Assembly: GCA_000708835.1 (NCBI GenBank)
Contig: DF237128.1
Span: 1 to 64,000 of the forward strand
Origin: Klebsormidium nitens
Lineage: Eukaryota; Streptophyta; Klebsormidiophyceae; Klebsormidiales; Klebsormidiaceae
Length of the DNA stretch: 64,000 bases
Direction: 5' to 3'
The notes under the pieces were generated by a model that had not been told where the DNA came from, ran no database searches, and worked only from the letters and a program-made list of their open reading frames with translations. A program made the translations under genes and the position numbers. Within the stretch, counting starts at the first letter, position 1, and each line of letters begins with the position of its first letter. This document shows positions 43,388 to 53,501 of this stretch, one piece after another.

Positions 43388-43759
43388 CTAACCAGGGCCC
43401 ACTTTGGGGATATCATAGTGCTCTGTCAAGCTGGCTAATCTTTCATTGAAGTTCTGGACCCGCTCCCGATGGGACATCACAGCTTCTTTTTGCAACCGCC
43501 TTGCTTCTATTTTCCCCAGAGCTGCATCGTACTTCTTCTCCGCTGCGGTTCTGTGATCCTCGTCCTGCCCTGCCTCTGCTTCATCTCCATCGTGCTCTAA
43601 TCTTTCTCCGCCGCTGCCTGCCCGCTCCTCAGCCACTTCCTTCAGCACCAAAGCAAGCTGGTCCTTGGACTTCTTCTTCTTCTTCTTGATGCCCCCCTGC
43701 GAGGGGAGCTCCTTTCCTTTCAGCTTCAGTTTGCCTTTCACCACATGTTCTAGCGACAT
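43388..43759 (-). CDS. FAM32A: FAM32A homologue
   Basis: An intronless 123-aa frame. Its N-terminus, EHVVKGKLKLKGK, is followed by the Lys run KKKKKKSKDQ, an acidic linker, then TAAEKKYDAALGKIEARRL and the diagnostic end HRERVQNFNERLASLTEHYD followed by IPKVGPG. Human FAM32A (112 aa) has the same order and ends in LTEHYDIPKV plus a few residues. FAM32A is a nuclear protein whose C-terminus enters the catalytic centre of the human spliceosome and helps 3' splice-site docking and exon ligation. The invariant tail is intact here. The divergent neighbour, OST4, begins 729 bp away. Confidence 0.95.
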   Translation of the reverse strand: MSLEHVVKGKLKLKGKELPSQGGIKKKKKKSKDQLALVLKEVAEERAGSGGERLEHDGDEAEAGQDEDHRTAAEKKYDAALGKIEARRLQKEAVMSHRERVQNFNERLASLTEHYDIPKVGPG

Positions 43760-44488
43760 GTTGAAGCTCTGCAGGCGCCTGTAGGCTGTGGTTGCTCACT
43801 CAGGCTGTTCCATTGGCATCATGCCACATGTATGGCAAACCTGCAGCTGCCTAGCTGTGATTTCAAGTGAATTCTACCCGGTCGCTCCAAAATTAACACC
43901 AGGTATAGGATCCTTTTTAAATTTCAAGTTCTTCGCAGCAGCCGGGAAATGCCAAACCAAACTTGACCGATCAAAAGGAAACCCGTTCTTTCAAAAGCGA
44001 ATTGGCTTGCAGCCCTGTCGCTAATCCAAACCGGTCAATTTCAGGTTATAGCCAAACCGGTCAACTTCAGGGCATAGCCGGACCGAATTCTGGCCCCGTA
44101 TCTGAGGCCGAACGCAGAACTGAGCAATGTTGAAATGCGTATACCGGTAGGTAATACAGGCTACAGCCTTGGCCCTTGGGCCTTGGGTGCTGGAGAGCGC
44201 GTGCTGAAATTGAACACAGTCCTGAGTTGGAACAGCTGCCAGTGCCAGGGCGCTTGCTGCTTGCTGCCAGCTGCCGCCATTGATGCAAGGTATGTGAGCT
44301 TTCTCGTTCTTCAATCTTCCTTCCTGCAGGGCTGGCATGAGAATATGAAGAACTTGGTGGTGCTTTTGAAGAAGCTAATTGAATTTTGCTCGTATTGCCC
44401 TGAACTCCAAAAAGGTGCGCCAAGATTCCTTCGGATTGCCCTTTCAGCACTTTGAATAGATTATCACTCTCAAGCCCCGCTTTTGCAG
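43760..44488. promoter_or_regulatory. Upstream region shared by FAM32A and OST4
   Basis: Holds the tandem 26-bp repeat at 44026-44077 and, just before the OST4 ATG, an intron acceptor (cttttgcag ending at 44488). The latter implies at least one non-coding 5' exon for OST4 to its left. Confidence 0.4.
44026..44077. repeat. 26-bp tandem repeat with AAACCGGTCAA core
   Basis: Units 44026-44051 and 44052-44077 share ccaaaccggtcaa and ttcagg and differ at three positions. A partial related copy (ccggaccgaattc) follows. The reverse strand carries TTGACCGGTTT. The position between two divergent genes makes a regulatory role possible. Confidence 0.7.
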
Positions 44489-44605
44489 ATGATAGACGAC
44501 AATGACCTTGGGTTTTTCACCAATGTTTTGGGATCTTTGATCTTCATCCTGGTGGTGGTCTACCACTACGTTGTTGCGGACCCCAAGTATGAGGGGCCTC
44601 AATGA
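44489..44605 (+). CDS. OST4: Oligosaccharyltransferase subunit OST4 (38 aa)
   Basis: A 38-residue protein in one coding exon: [17 protein letters not shown], then a hydrophobic membrane helix [11 protein letters not shown], then ADPKYEGPQ and TGA. This matches the plant and animal OST4 mini-proteins (about 35-40 aa), which begin M(I/F)(S/D)D.(D/Q)L and have a VxYHYxxADP membrane exit. OST4 is a single-pass subunit of the ER oligosaccharyltransferase that binds STT3 and stabilises it against OST3/6 during N-glycosylation. The ATG directly follows a canonical acceptor (tgcag|ATG), so a 5'-UTR intron ends here. It is too short for routine gene finders and easily missed. Confidence 0.93.
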   Translation: MIDDNDLGFFTNVLGSLIFILVVVYHYVVADPKYEGPQ

Positions 44606-46343
44606 CCTGGTAAACTTTGCACGAGCAAGATAAGCGGCGGACATAGCCAATCTGCCAAGTACTTCAACCCTGAGAGCAGGCCGCCATGATGCAGCTAGAA
44701 ATTGCGGCCATTCGGTCACCTATTACCTTGAAGGCAGACGGTTCTCAAACATTGGACATAACCACCAGGCTTTTTGATGTTCTTTTGTAAGTGTATAACA
44801 CTTCCGTCTTAAGGATTTAAAGATCTGACTCTCAGCGGATGAGGAAACATAGATTGCTCGGAGCACAACCCCGATGATTGTCCTTCTTCCACCATTTTCT
44901 ATTCCCCTTTTGCTTGTCATGGGATCCTGGTTAGTAAACATCTGCATGACATACCAAAACCTTGAGCCCTTCTGGACTCTTGTCAACGGAGAATTGCATG
45001 AGTCTTTCTGAATGTGCCATTGGGCAAAGCTACTCGGCTTGTTTTTGCGTACACTTCCACTGGCGTAATAGCGGGTCCTTAATGTGAGATGCGCTGGTTC
45101 TTCACCAGCATCTATTGGGCCAGGAAAGTTAAGGAGGGGCTACACAGACAATCAAACCGCGTGGGGTCTAAGAGGCCACTGAAAGGTAAGGCTGCATCCT
45201 GACGACCCTGGCGAACAACACGATGTGACCCCATGTTTCCAGAGTCACAGTCTGGCACTTTGACCAACTGACTCACAAGTATGCACCAGGCTTAGGACTT
45301 GGCGCGTCATCCATGGGGGTTCGAGTACGAACCAGCTTTATGGCTACGTGTACGTGCGGTATGTGGCAGCACGATGGGGTTGAGATGCACCATGTTAGCG
45401 GGCTTTAACTCAGTTATTTGCTTCAAGTTCTCTTTGACTTCTATGCTTACCCCTCAGAAGCATTTGATTGGTTCGGCCTTGATTGACTGCAAGACCTGAT
45501 GTTTCCACGCCCAAGATCGACCCAACATTCCGTCTCTCTTGCAATTCCCAGAGTTACAGTTCTGTGACGGTTGCTACTTAACGTAGTCACCATGCCAATT
45601 TTGGTTCGAGGCTGAAGCTACAGAACTTCATCAAGTTAGCAAAGCTGCTGCCGGATGAGATTGAATGAACCGCGTGGTGTAATTTCACCGTATGCATGGG
45701 GCCAGACAAAATGACTATTATATCATGACACTTGGGAGCACGCGTATGATGACCAGCAGCATATGCGGTAAACGGTGCATGCTGCCTAAAGTTGTTTTGC
45801 ATAATCGACATGTTACGGCCGGTCGCATGCACATCCGGGCAATTCAGGTGCATGATGGCACGTTTAATGCAATATATGTATGTCCGGCATGCTTCATTAC
45901 CCATGAAGGCTTCATGGAATCATTTGTATGCACGAACGCGGGCTGCTTCGGAAAACATCGTATATTAACTATACGTGATTATTATATTCTGTGGCTTGTG
46001 TATCATTTCCCATGTGCAGAATGCCCGTTTGAGTCAATTCCTATCCGCAACGGGCGAATCGATGCGCCGCAGGGCCTGTGATCTTGATTACTTTCAGGGC
46101 CTGTGATTGATTCTTTTGTCGCAGCGACTCTGGCAACGAAGTTTGCCAGGCTGCTTGCCGATTTGCCTTCTAAACAAGCTGCAAGGCGATCGCAGCTCGC
46201 ACACACGAGCGGGGAAGATTCTCGTGGGTGCTTTTCCTCAATTGGTTCGTCTACTCTAAATATACAACGTCCTGAAGCATGTATACCACCTTTGGCAGAG
46301 CTTGTATCCGCTTTCATACCACTTGTCAGTAGGGCAAAACCTG
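44606..46343. other. Intergenic DNA between convergent genes
   Basis: No exon supported. 45600-46060 is AT-richer with catg/gatc words. A phrase, agggcctgtgat, occurs twice, near 46072 and 46097. Confidence 0.45.
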
Positions 46344-49300
46344 CTACTTCAATTGTGCGATTGTGAGCCCCTGGTTGGCTTCTGATTCAAGAGCAAAGCT
46401 TTCTACGTACGGATGTTTCTTCAGCATCTTCTCCACGGCCTGTCGGATGGCCCCAGTCCCGACTCCGTGAATAATATACATCTGGTCGCCCCCACTCGAA
46501 TGCATCAGGGCAGTCTCCAAAGCCTGTGCGACAAGGACAGCAATCAAAATCTGAATGGGAAAGCAGTACCGAAGTGGGCCCGTTAAAATGGGCAGAAACC
46601 TTTCGCCTTCATTGCCTGCGTGCTCCCGTGGAAAAGGTTTCCGCTGTAGAAAGACCGTTCCCAGGTGGCTCGTAATTGTAAGGTGGCATTTAACGCAGGC
46701 GCAACACTCAAGCGAATGACAAACATAACAGAGCATCCCAAGTCCGCTGGAGACGCCACCTCTGGTTTCTAGCAATTTCCTGCATTAGCTGGATCGGGGA
46801 CCCCTAACATACACCACCTGGGGGCTCACAACATCCATTTTGTCTCCAAGGGACACCCGCCCTGCATTCTCACCCTGGTAGCCTCGTCCACTCGCATCCC
46901 CCGCAGGTCCACCGTGTTGCCTGCCGTCTGCATGGCGGGGCCAGCCTCCGCGGGCCCCGTCAGTACGTCCACTCCGCTCACCCCCGAGATGGCGCCCTCT
47001 GACGTCCCCGCTTCGCCTTCAAACGCGCGCTGCAGCAGGAGAGAAACGAGCTCTGTCTTCTCGGAAGCGAGCGGCCAGTGAGCAGACTGTAGAATGGTCT
47101 CTTGACTCCTCTGATTGCACGAGGGCGGGTTTTGGGAGACAGCCATTCGCGTATGAAGACACGTGCAGCATCAACGTTCGTGCCCCTCACCTGCAGCTGG
47201 CTAAGCGAGGAGGGCCTCTTCTGCGGCTGTGCGGGTCCCCCCCCCGCGTCGTCGTCCCTGGCGAGGGGCAGCACCTCGTCCCGCTTGACGCGCAGCCGCA
47301 GCTGGCCCAGCACCACCACCAGGCTGCCCTGCCCTGCGAACGCCAACGCAGCACGCTGCTCAGAGAAGCAGGGCGGGGGACCACCTCGGACCACCTCTCA
47401 AGGGAAGTGCAAAAAGTAACGGAGGTCATTGTGCTAGATCAGAAAGCACTCAAGTATTGCGTCAGAACCCGTCACTGGCCCGGCATGGCAGATCCGCATT
47501 CCGGCATGTGGTTGGAAGGGCCTGGATTTCACCACAGGTCGCCATGCCGCAAGAAAGAGGGAAGCCGTGCTGGGGTGGCGGCCTCACTGTCGGTTGCCTC
47601 GGCGACTTGCACGGGCTTGGTACCCAGCCGCCGCACCAGCACCAGGTCGCCTGGCTCCGGCTGCCACGTGGCCCCCCTGGCACGGTCGACCCGCGCGCCA
47701 GCTGTAGCGGCAACGTAGTCTTCGAGCTGCAATCACGGTAATCAGAAGTTCCGTCAGCTCCCTTCAGTTTCAGTCATTCTGTACGGGGCCATGCAGTATA
47801 CCAGCCGGCATGTGAGAAGGGGGAAAGCAGTGGCATAGGCTCACGGCCTAGGAGATGCCTTTCGTTGTCGGTTCAGCGAATTGATACGACGAGGACCAAG
47901 GCGCAGGTTCGACTACCAGCGGCTGGGCTGAATTGCCGCTCTAGTTTTTGACTTCCTTCGTGCTTTCGCTCGCTATTGAGGAAAGCAAACGCCGATCACT
48001 TTCCTCAACCCCAGCATGCTCCTTATCCTTTCCACTCAGTCACATCGTGACCACTCGGTCTTCATCGCAGTTTGCAGGGGCTGTGAGTGCCGGACCTGCT
48101 GGCGGTCAGGCGAGTAGGCCGCCGCGATGTCCTGGAGGCGCGTGCCGGCCTCGTATGGGTCCACGTCACCGCCCCCTGCTGCCGAGCCTCCCGCGTTGGC
48201 CTGCCTCTGCAGCTGCTCCACCACCGCGCGCATCTCGCGCCGCGCCTCGGCAATCAGCTGCGCCACCTCCTCTTCCTGCAGCAGATGCAGCGAACAAAAC
48301 GTGAGGCCACCTGTTTGGACGTGTGGCACAGTCATCGTCGAGCAATAAAATGTGCTAGCTGGATAGCGGATCTCAATAGACATGATCCTGGATTGGCGGC
48401 GCCTCGAGTGCCCAGCAGTTGCTCTGCAGGCACCCTGCAAGCAACCAGACCAGCCCTCTTTGCCGCCCAGCAGTCCCGTAAGGCTCCGTGCCTGACCTTG
48501 GCCTTTTGCAGCCGCCTCTCCCGCTTGGCCAGCCCCGCCGCCTCCTCCGCAATACTGGCATGCACGTGCCGCGCCTCAGCCAGCACCCCCTCCGCCGCTG
48601 CCGCCTTGTCGCGGAAGCCGTCCGCCTGCTGCATGAGGGGCCCCAGCAGCGAGCTCGCGCGCTCGCCTGCGCCCGCGGGCGCCAGCTGGCGGAGCAGCAA
48701 ACGCGCCTCGCGCAGGACGTCAGCGTCGAAGTCGAGGGCGGACGCAATGTCGAGAGCGTTGGACTGGCCTGCGGGCCAATCACAACGGATATGACTCAGG
48801 AGGTCAGCGGTGAAGGGAGGTGCCAACATCCAACATTGAGCAGGCTTTACTGCCGTTCGCATTGCTGGTCACAACGTCAACTGATGGTGACGAATGTCTC
48901 GGCTGCCAATCAAAGACAAAATGTCCACCGAATACACCACCCTTTTTCGGTCAAGGTCTCCAATGTTCCATGCGCTGACAGCCAGGGATGCACACCCACG
49001 AAGCGCTCTTCAATCAGCATCGCACTTGGCCTTTGCCCTTCGCAAAAAGGGCGGCTTACCGGGCACTCCCCAGAGCACCTTGTAAGTCGGTCGCAGAGTG
49101 GCCCGGTCGAATTCGACAGAAGCGTTTTCGAACCGTGAGTCCTGCAGAGGAATTCACAGACAGGCGCGTCAAAAAACCGGCCTAAGGGACCTTGCTGGCC
49201 CCATCTCTCCCTACTCACGATATCAAGAACGCAGACATAGTAGTTCTTCCAAGAGTGACTCCAAAGGCGACAATGTGCTTATCACCGGCTCGTTCCATGT

Positions 49301-52300
49301 CGAGAGCAGGCCCATGATACGGCCAGTGGAACAGTCAATGGTCCGACAGCCTCCGGCAGCTGCCCCACCTGTTCCTTGAGGGCCTTGAGCTCGGAGTAAT
49401 GAGTCGTAGCGACTGTGAGCGCGGCAGTTCCCGCCAGGTGCTTCAGCAGCGCAGTCGCCAGCGCGGCGCCCTCAGACGGGTCAGTGCCCCCGCCTGCCTC
49501 GTCCAGAAGCACCAGCGAGGACGGGCCACACGCCTGGAGGGCAGTACGAAATCGATTTAAAAAAGCAATCACGACAAGACAGCGACTTGCGTACAATGCC
49601 TCTCCGACTCGATAATGATCACATAAGAGTAGCAGTGCTTTCAAGCCAATCGTCATGCTGCTGGCCAAAATTCGAGATAAGCGACCAGACACTGAGAGGC
49701 GGCGTTTTCGTAATCCTGGCAATCATGGCGAAATTGGAAAGAAAGACGTCGATGAAGTAAGCCCCGTCCCCACGTACTGACCTGCAGGATCCTGGTGAGC
49801 CTGCGCACGTGGCCGCTGAAGGTGGACAGGCTCTGCTGCAGGCTCTGCTCGTCGCCCACGTCCGCCAGCACCGCGTCGAACCACGGCACCACCGGCGCGC
49901 CCTGCGCCGGCACAAACAGGCCCGCGCGCACCATCAGCGCGGCCATGCCCAGCGTTTTCAGGGTCGCCGTCTTGCCCCCCGTGTTCGGGCCCGTGATGGC
50001 GACCACCCGAACGTGGGGGTCCACCCGGATGTCGATCGGCACGGGTAACCTCTCCGCCGATCCGTGCTCCGTCCGTGGATCCTGCTTCTTGTTCAGGGGC
50101 CCAATGGCTGCGGCCAGGAGCAGGGGGTGCCTCATTTGCTGAATGTCCAGCCACGTGGAGGTCTCGTCCCCTCTTCCGCTGCTGCTAGCCTCGGTATCTA
50201 CGCTCGGTGGGGCAGCGCTGAAGGTGGGCCGCGTGCCGTGGAGCCAGGCGGCATGGGCGGCCCGCGCAACGGCCAGGTCGAGGGCCGTGATGCGCTCCAG
50301 GAGGAGCAACAGTCCGGCCGCACGATGAGCCACCTGCAGGGCGGGATCTACGGACTTAGCACGAGGCTGACAACTGTGCGAGGAGGAGAAACGGGGTTGT
50401 TTGGAATGATCCATGATTCAGGTCACACCGTTATGCACAGCAAGCTAAGAACCCATCGTTCATCTTATCCAGAACCATGCAGCGATGGCGCTGTATTTGG
50501 AACATATTTTGCAGGAAATGCTTACCTGGCTGCTGAGCTGCTTGAGGATGCGCGTCTCCTCCTCTGCCTCCTGCCCGGATAGCTCCATCTCCCGGTTGTT
50601 CAGGGCGATTGCTTCCTCTGGCTCGACATACACTGTGACACCCGTGTTGCTCTGGTCCAGCGTGATGCCACCTGCACACGAAAGAGGCACTTCTGACTGC
50701 GGACAATCTGGAAAACGAAGTGGACACATCGGCAGAGTCGACTCTGATCCAGGTGCACGTGCCTGGAAGTGGATGCTGTCAGGGAAGGTGCTCCTTCTTA
50801 TCACCTCTCGGATTCCCCAACACAGAAGCAGAACAACTATGAGAGATGAATCCAACTGAAATACTGGTGTTAGTTCAGAGACAAAGTGATACTCCCAGAC
50901 CCCATGCACCAAACAAACAGGGCGAGCGAAGTGGCGCCGTACCTCGGATGTCCCCCCGTCGTGCTGCCTTGACGGCCACGCACAGCCTGCCCCTCCTGGC
51001 CACCACCATGCCCTGCTCTGCCGCGCCGCTGGCCTCCAGCTGCGCCGCCAGCGTCCCCAGCAGCTGCTGCAACGCTCGCATGTTGTCCCGCCGCTGCGAC
51101 CGGATGGAAGCCAGGGCAGCACTCGCCGTGTCCAGGATGAGGGGGGGCCTGAGGATGAGGGACGAGAGCCACTTACAAAGGGCGAAAGAGCGCAGCGGCC
51201 TTAGAACTTTATGAGTGCCCCCAGACCCAACAGTCCCTCAGCCCTGAAATTGACTACGATGAAAGTATCCAACTCATGCAGTCATCTCCAAAAAGATGAA
51301 CATGCATGATTTATTGGACTCACTCTGCAGAGAGGCAGCGCCTGATGTCTTGCGCCAGTTGCAGGTCCACTGTGACTGGCTCCAGGATGGTCAGCAGCGG
51401 GTCCAGGGCCCCTGGCGCAGCCTTTGCAGCAGCAGTGCTCGCGGCCACCAGCCCCCTCTGCACGACAATAAGCTGAACATCAACGGCGCTAGCCGTGATG
51501 CGCCCCGTCGCCCATTCCTGACAAGTTCTCTGCTGTGCTCAAGGTCTGTGCCATCCGTAACAAGGAACAACTGTGCCCTGAGAATAAAACCTGGCACTGC
51601 TAGTTAATGGTACTCTCCAGCCAACGGACCCATCACTGCGCACCTGCAGCCTGTCTGCGGCCTCCAGGCTGGCCCCGACGTCGGCCAGCTCCGCGATCTG
51701 GCAGCACTGCCCCGCGGCCGCCTTCTGCACCACCTTGCGGATGTCCCTCACCCCCTCAAACGTGAGGGTGCAGTGACGCGCCGCCTCCGTCTCTGCGAGC
51801 AGCTGCACGCTCTCTGCTTGGGTGCGGCCAATGCGGAGCTGGCCAGCCTGCGCCATGGCCACTGCAATGGGGGTGGAGGCAAACTCAGCAACCTGCAGTC
51901 GCCACAACCATACGCAGTGTCGGTCAAGCTTCGCAACTCACAGGCTGGCATCGGGGCCGGAAGACTGCAGCATTGCTGATGGAAGATGCGCGTTCACTCT
52001 TGAGCTTTGTCAGGTTGACCTCAATCAAAAGGCTGAACTTCAGCTCGGAGCTGCATCAACAGCAAGACTCCTATCTGCCAAAGCGAGGGCAGGGCAGGGT
52101 GTGTTAGGAGCAGGCTTCACTGTCCTCATGTTTCTCTTTCAAAAAGAGTGACTATGGCGCACCTGCTTGCACAAGGCCGGCCACTCCAACAAGCGCAAGG
52201 CTTCCTCCTGAACGCCTGCACCGGGTTCCTCGACCTCCGGCTCAATGCTAGGAGCGTCACCTTCACTGTCATCCTCAGTGCTAGAGTCACCTTCGTCAAC

Positions 52301-52645
52301 ACTTTGCGAGGCCGGAACCGAAGCAATAGCTGCAGAGGGCGTCGCTCTTTGTGGCTGCCAACGCAAGTGCTGCCTCCCACCGCCCTGCCACCACCCGGGT
52401 CTGCACCTCGAGAGGCCCGCCCTCCCATCAGCATTGCTCTGCAGAGCTGTACTCCCGTGCTGTCCCCTTGCGCGTAAGGGCAGAGCAGTCAGCCAACCAG
52501 GAACACGCAGAGCGATGGGCGAGGGGCGAGGTCCATGCGAAACAGTTCGCTGTCCCCCACACTCATTCGAAGCGGCTTCAGCGATGGCGGTACCACCTAA
52601 GGGCCTCCAAACTGGTGCCCAGCAAGCAGAGGCAGCTGAAACCAT
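46344..52645 (-). CDS. MUTS2: MutS2 family ATPase with C-terminal Smr domain, probably plastid
   Basis: Fourteen minus-strand exons join in phase into 1028 aa: 52163-52645, 51644-51892, 51324-51457, 50943-51148, 50526-50671, 49782-50333, 49369-49533, 49060-49141, 48497-48768, 48096-48275, 47588-47726, 47191-47333, 46874-47029, 46344-46523. About 120 Arg/Ala/Ser-rich residues resemble a transit peptide. The core helix follows ([18 protein letters not shown]), then the lever and clamp region, Walker A GPNTGGKT (about 521-528), Walker [14 protein letters not shown] with TTHYSELK, a long coiled coil, a KOW-like segment ([10 protein letters not shown]) and the Smr domain ([27 protein letters not shown]). 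Bacterial MutS2 suppresses recombination or rescues collided ribosomes, while plant members lack mismatch-binding domains and are plastid or mitochondrial. It shares a divergent upstream region with NIPA. Confidence 0.94.
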
Positions 52646-53501
52646 CGCCTGCTGTCCTGAGGGTCAGAAACCTCAGCTCAACATGTGAACGCCCCCCCCA
52701 ACACAATCGCCACATCACTGAAAAGAAGCCCTGCGCGAATCAATTTGACGACGCCCAGCAGCTTGTGCAGCACCTTGCCTAGACACTATGATGCAGAGTA
52801 TATTTCAGAAACATAACCGGGAAACATTCAACTGGGTTTCTGTTGAATCAAAGATATTTCTTGATAATACCGGTTTCTTGTACCACTACAGCTTTGCCTG
52901 TGGGTGCAATAAAAGCGCGCAGCCTTTAGATATTCTGCAATTTTTCCCCTCCAGAATCTCAATATATTAGTCCAACGGGTCAACCTGATTCCTGACTCTT
53001 GAAGTTGCTGAACTGTGTCCAGATTCCTTGCACAGCGCCGACTGGATATTTAGGGTTTGCAAGCAAGGTGGGGCGCCAACATGGCGGCCATATGGCGTAC
53101 GTGAATGAAGGAGAGCACTCGGCGCCATATGGGGGCAGTTGATCAAAGTCTGCCCGATGCATTTCGCTGGCCATTCAGCGCACGGCATTTCAAAAATAAG
53201 TCCTTTGTGGAGACCCGTCCTTTATTGACATTGAAAAGTTTGGGCCAGGGAAGCGTGATGCGCTGTCCTCCTTAAAAGGTACTGGTTCCTTGATTTGTAA
53301 CAAACGGGTCATTGCAATCTGGGCAGAAGTAGCACCTTAGAATTCATTCATTGCAGGTAGATGCCGCACGTTGGGCCTCCTGCCATTGGGTTGCACAGAG
53401 GGGGGGCGCTTCCTTCAGAATCAGTCAAAAGTAGATCTGATGCCCTATGTTCTCCGTAAGTCTGACACCTAGTTTGTGTAGGGCCCTATCCCCGCTCATC
53501 T
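52646..53501. promoter_or_regulatory. Upstream region shared by MutS2 and NIPA
   Basis: Divergent spacing of 856 bp. It contains a telo-box at 53049-53058. No exon supported. Confidence 0.35.
53049..53058 (-). promoter_or_regulatory. Telo-box (AAACCCTAAA on the minus strand)
   Basis: The plus strand reads tttagggttt. It lies about 400 bp upstream of the MutS2 start and 450 bp upstream of the NIPA start. Confidence 0.35.

Noticed and set aside
45299-45380. A tRNA-like ggttcgagtacgaacc stem-loop
   Set aside because: It has a T-arm-like hairpin, but I could not find matching acceptor, D and anticodon arms at tRNA spacing.
46550-46775. A possible MutS2 exon reading [18 protein letters not shown]
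   Set aside because: The Smr domain joins directly from 46874 to 46523 in phase (VDEATR|ALETAL), leaving no room for it.
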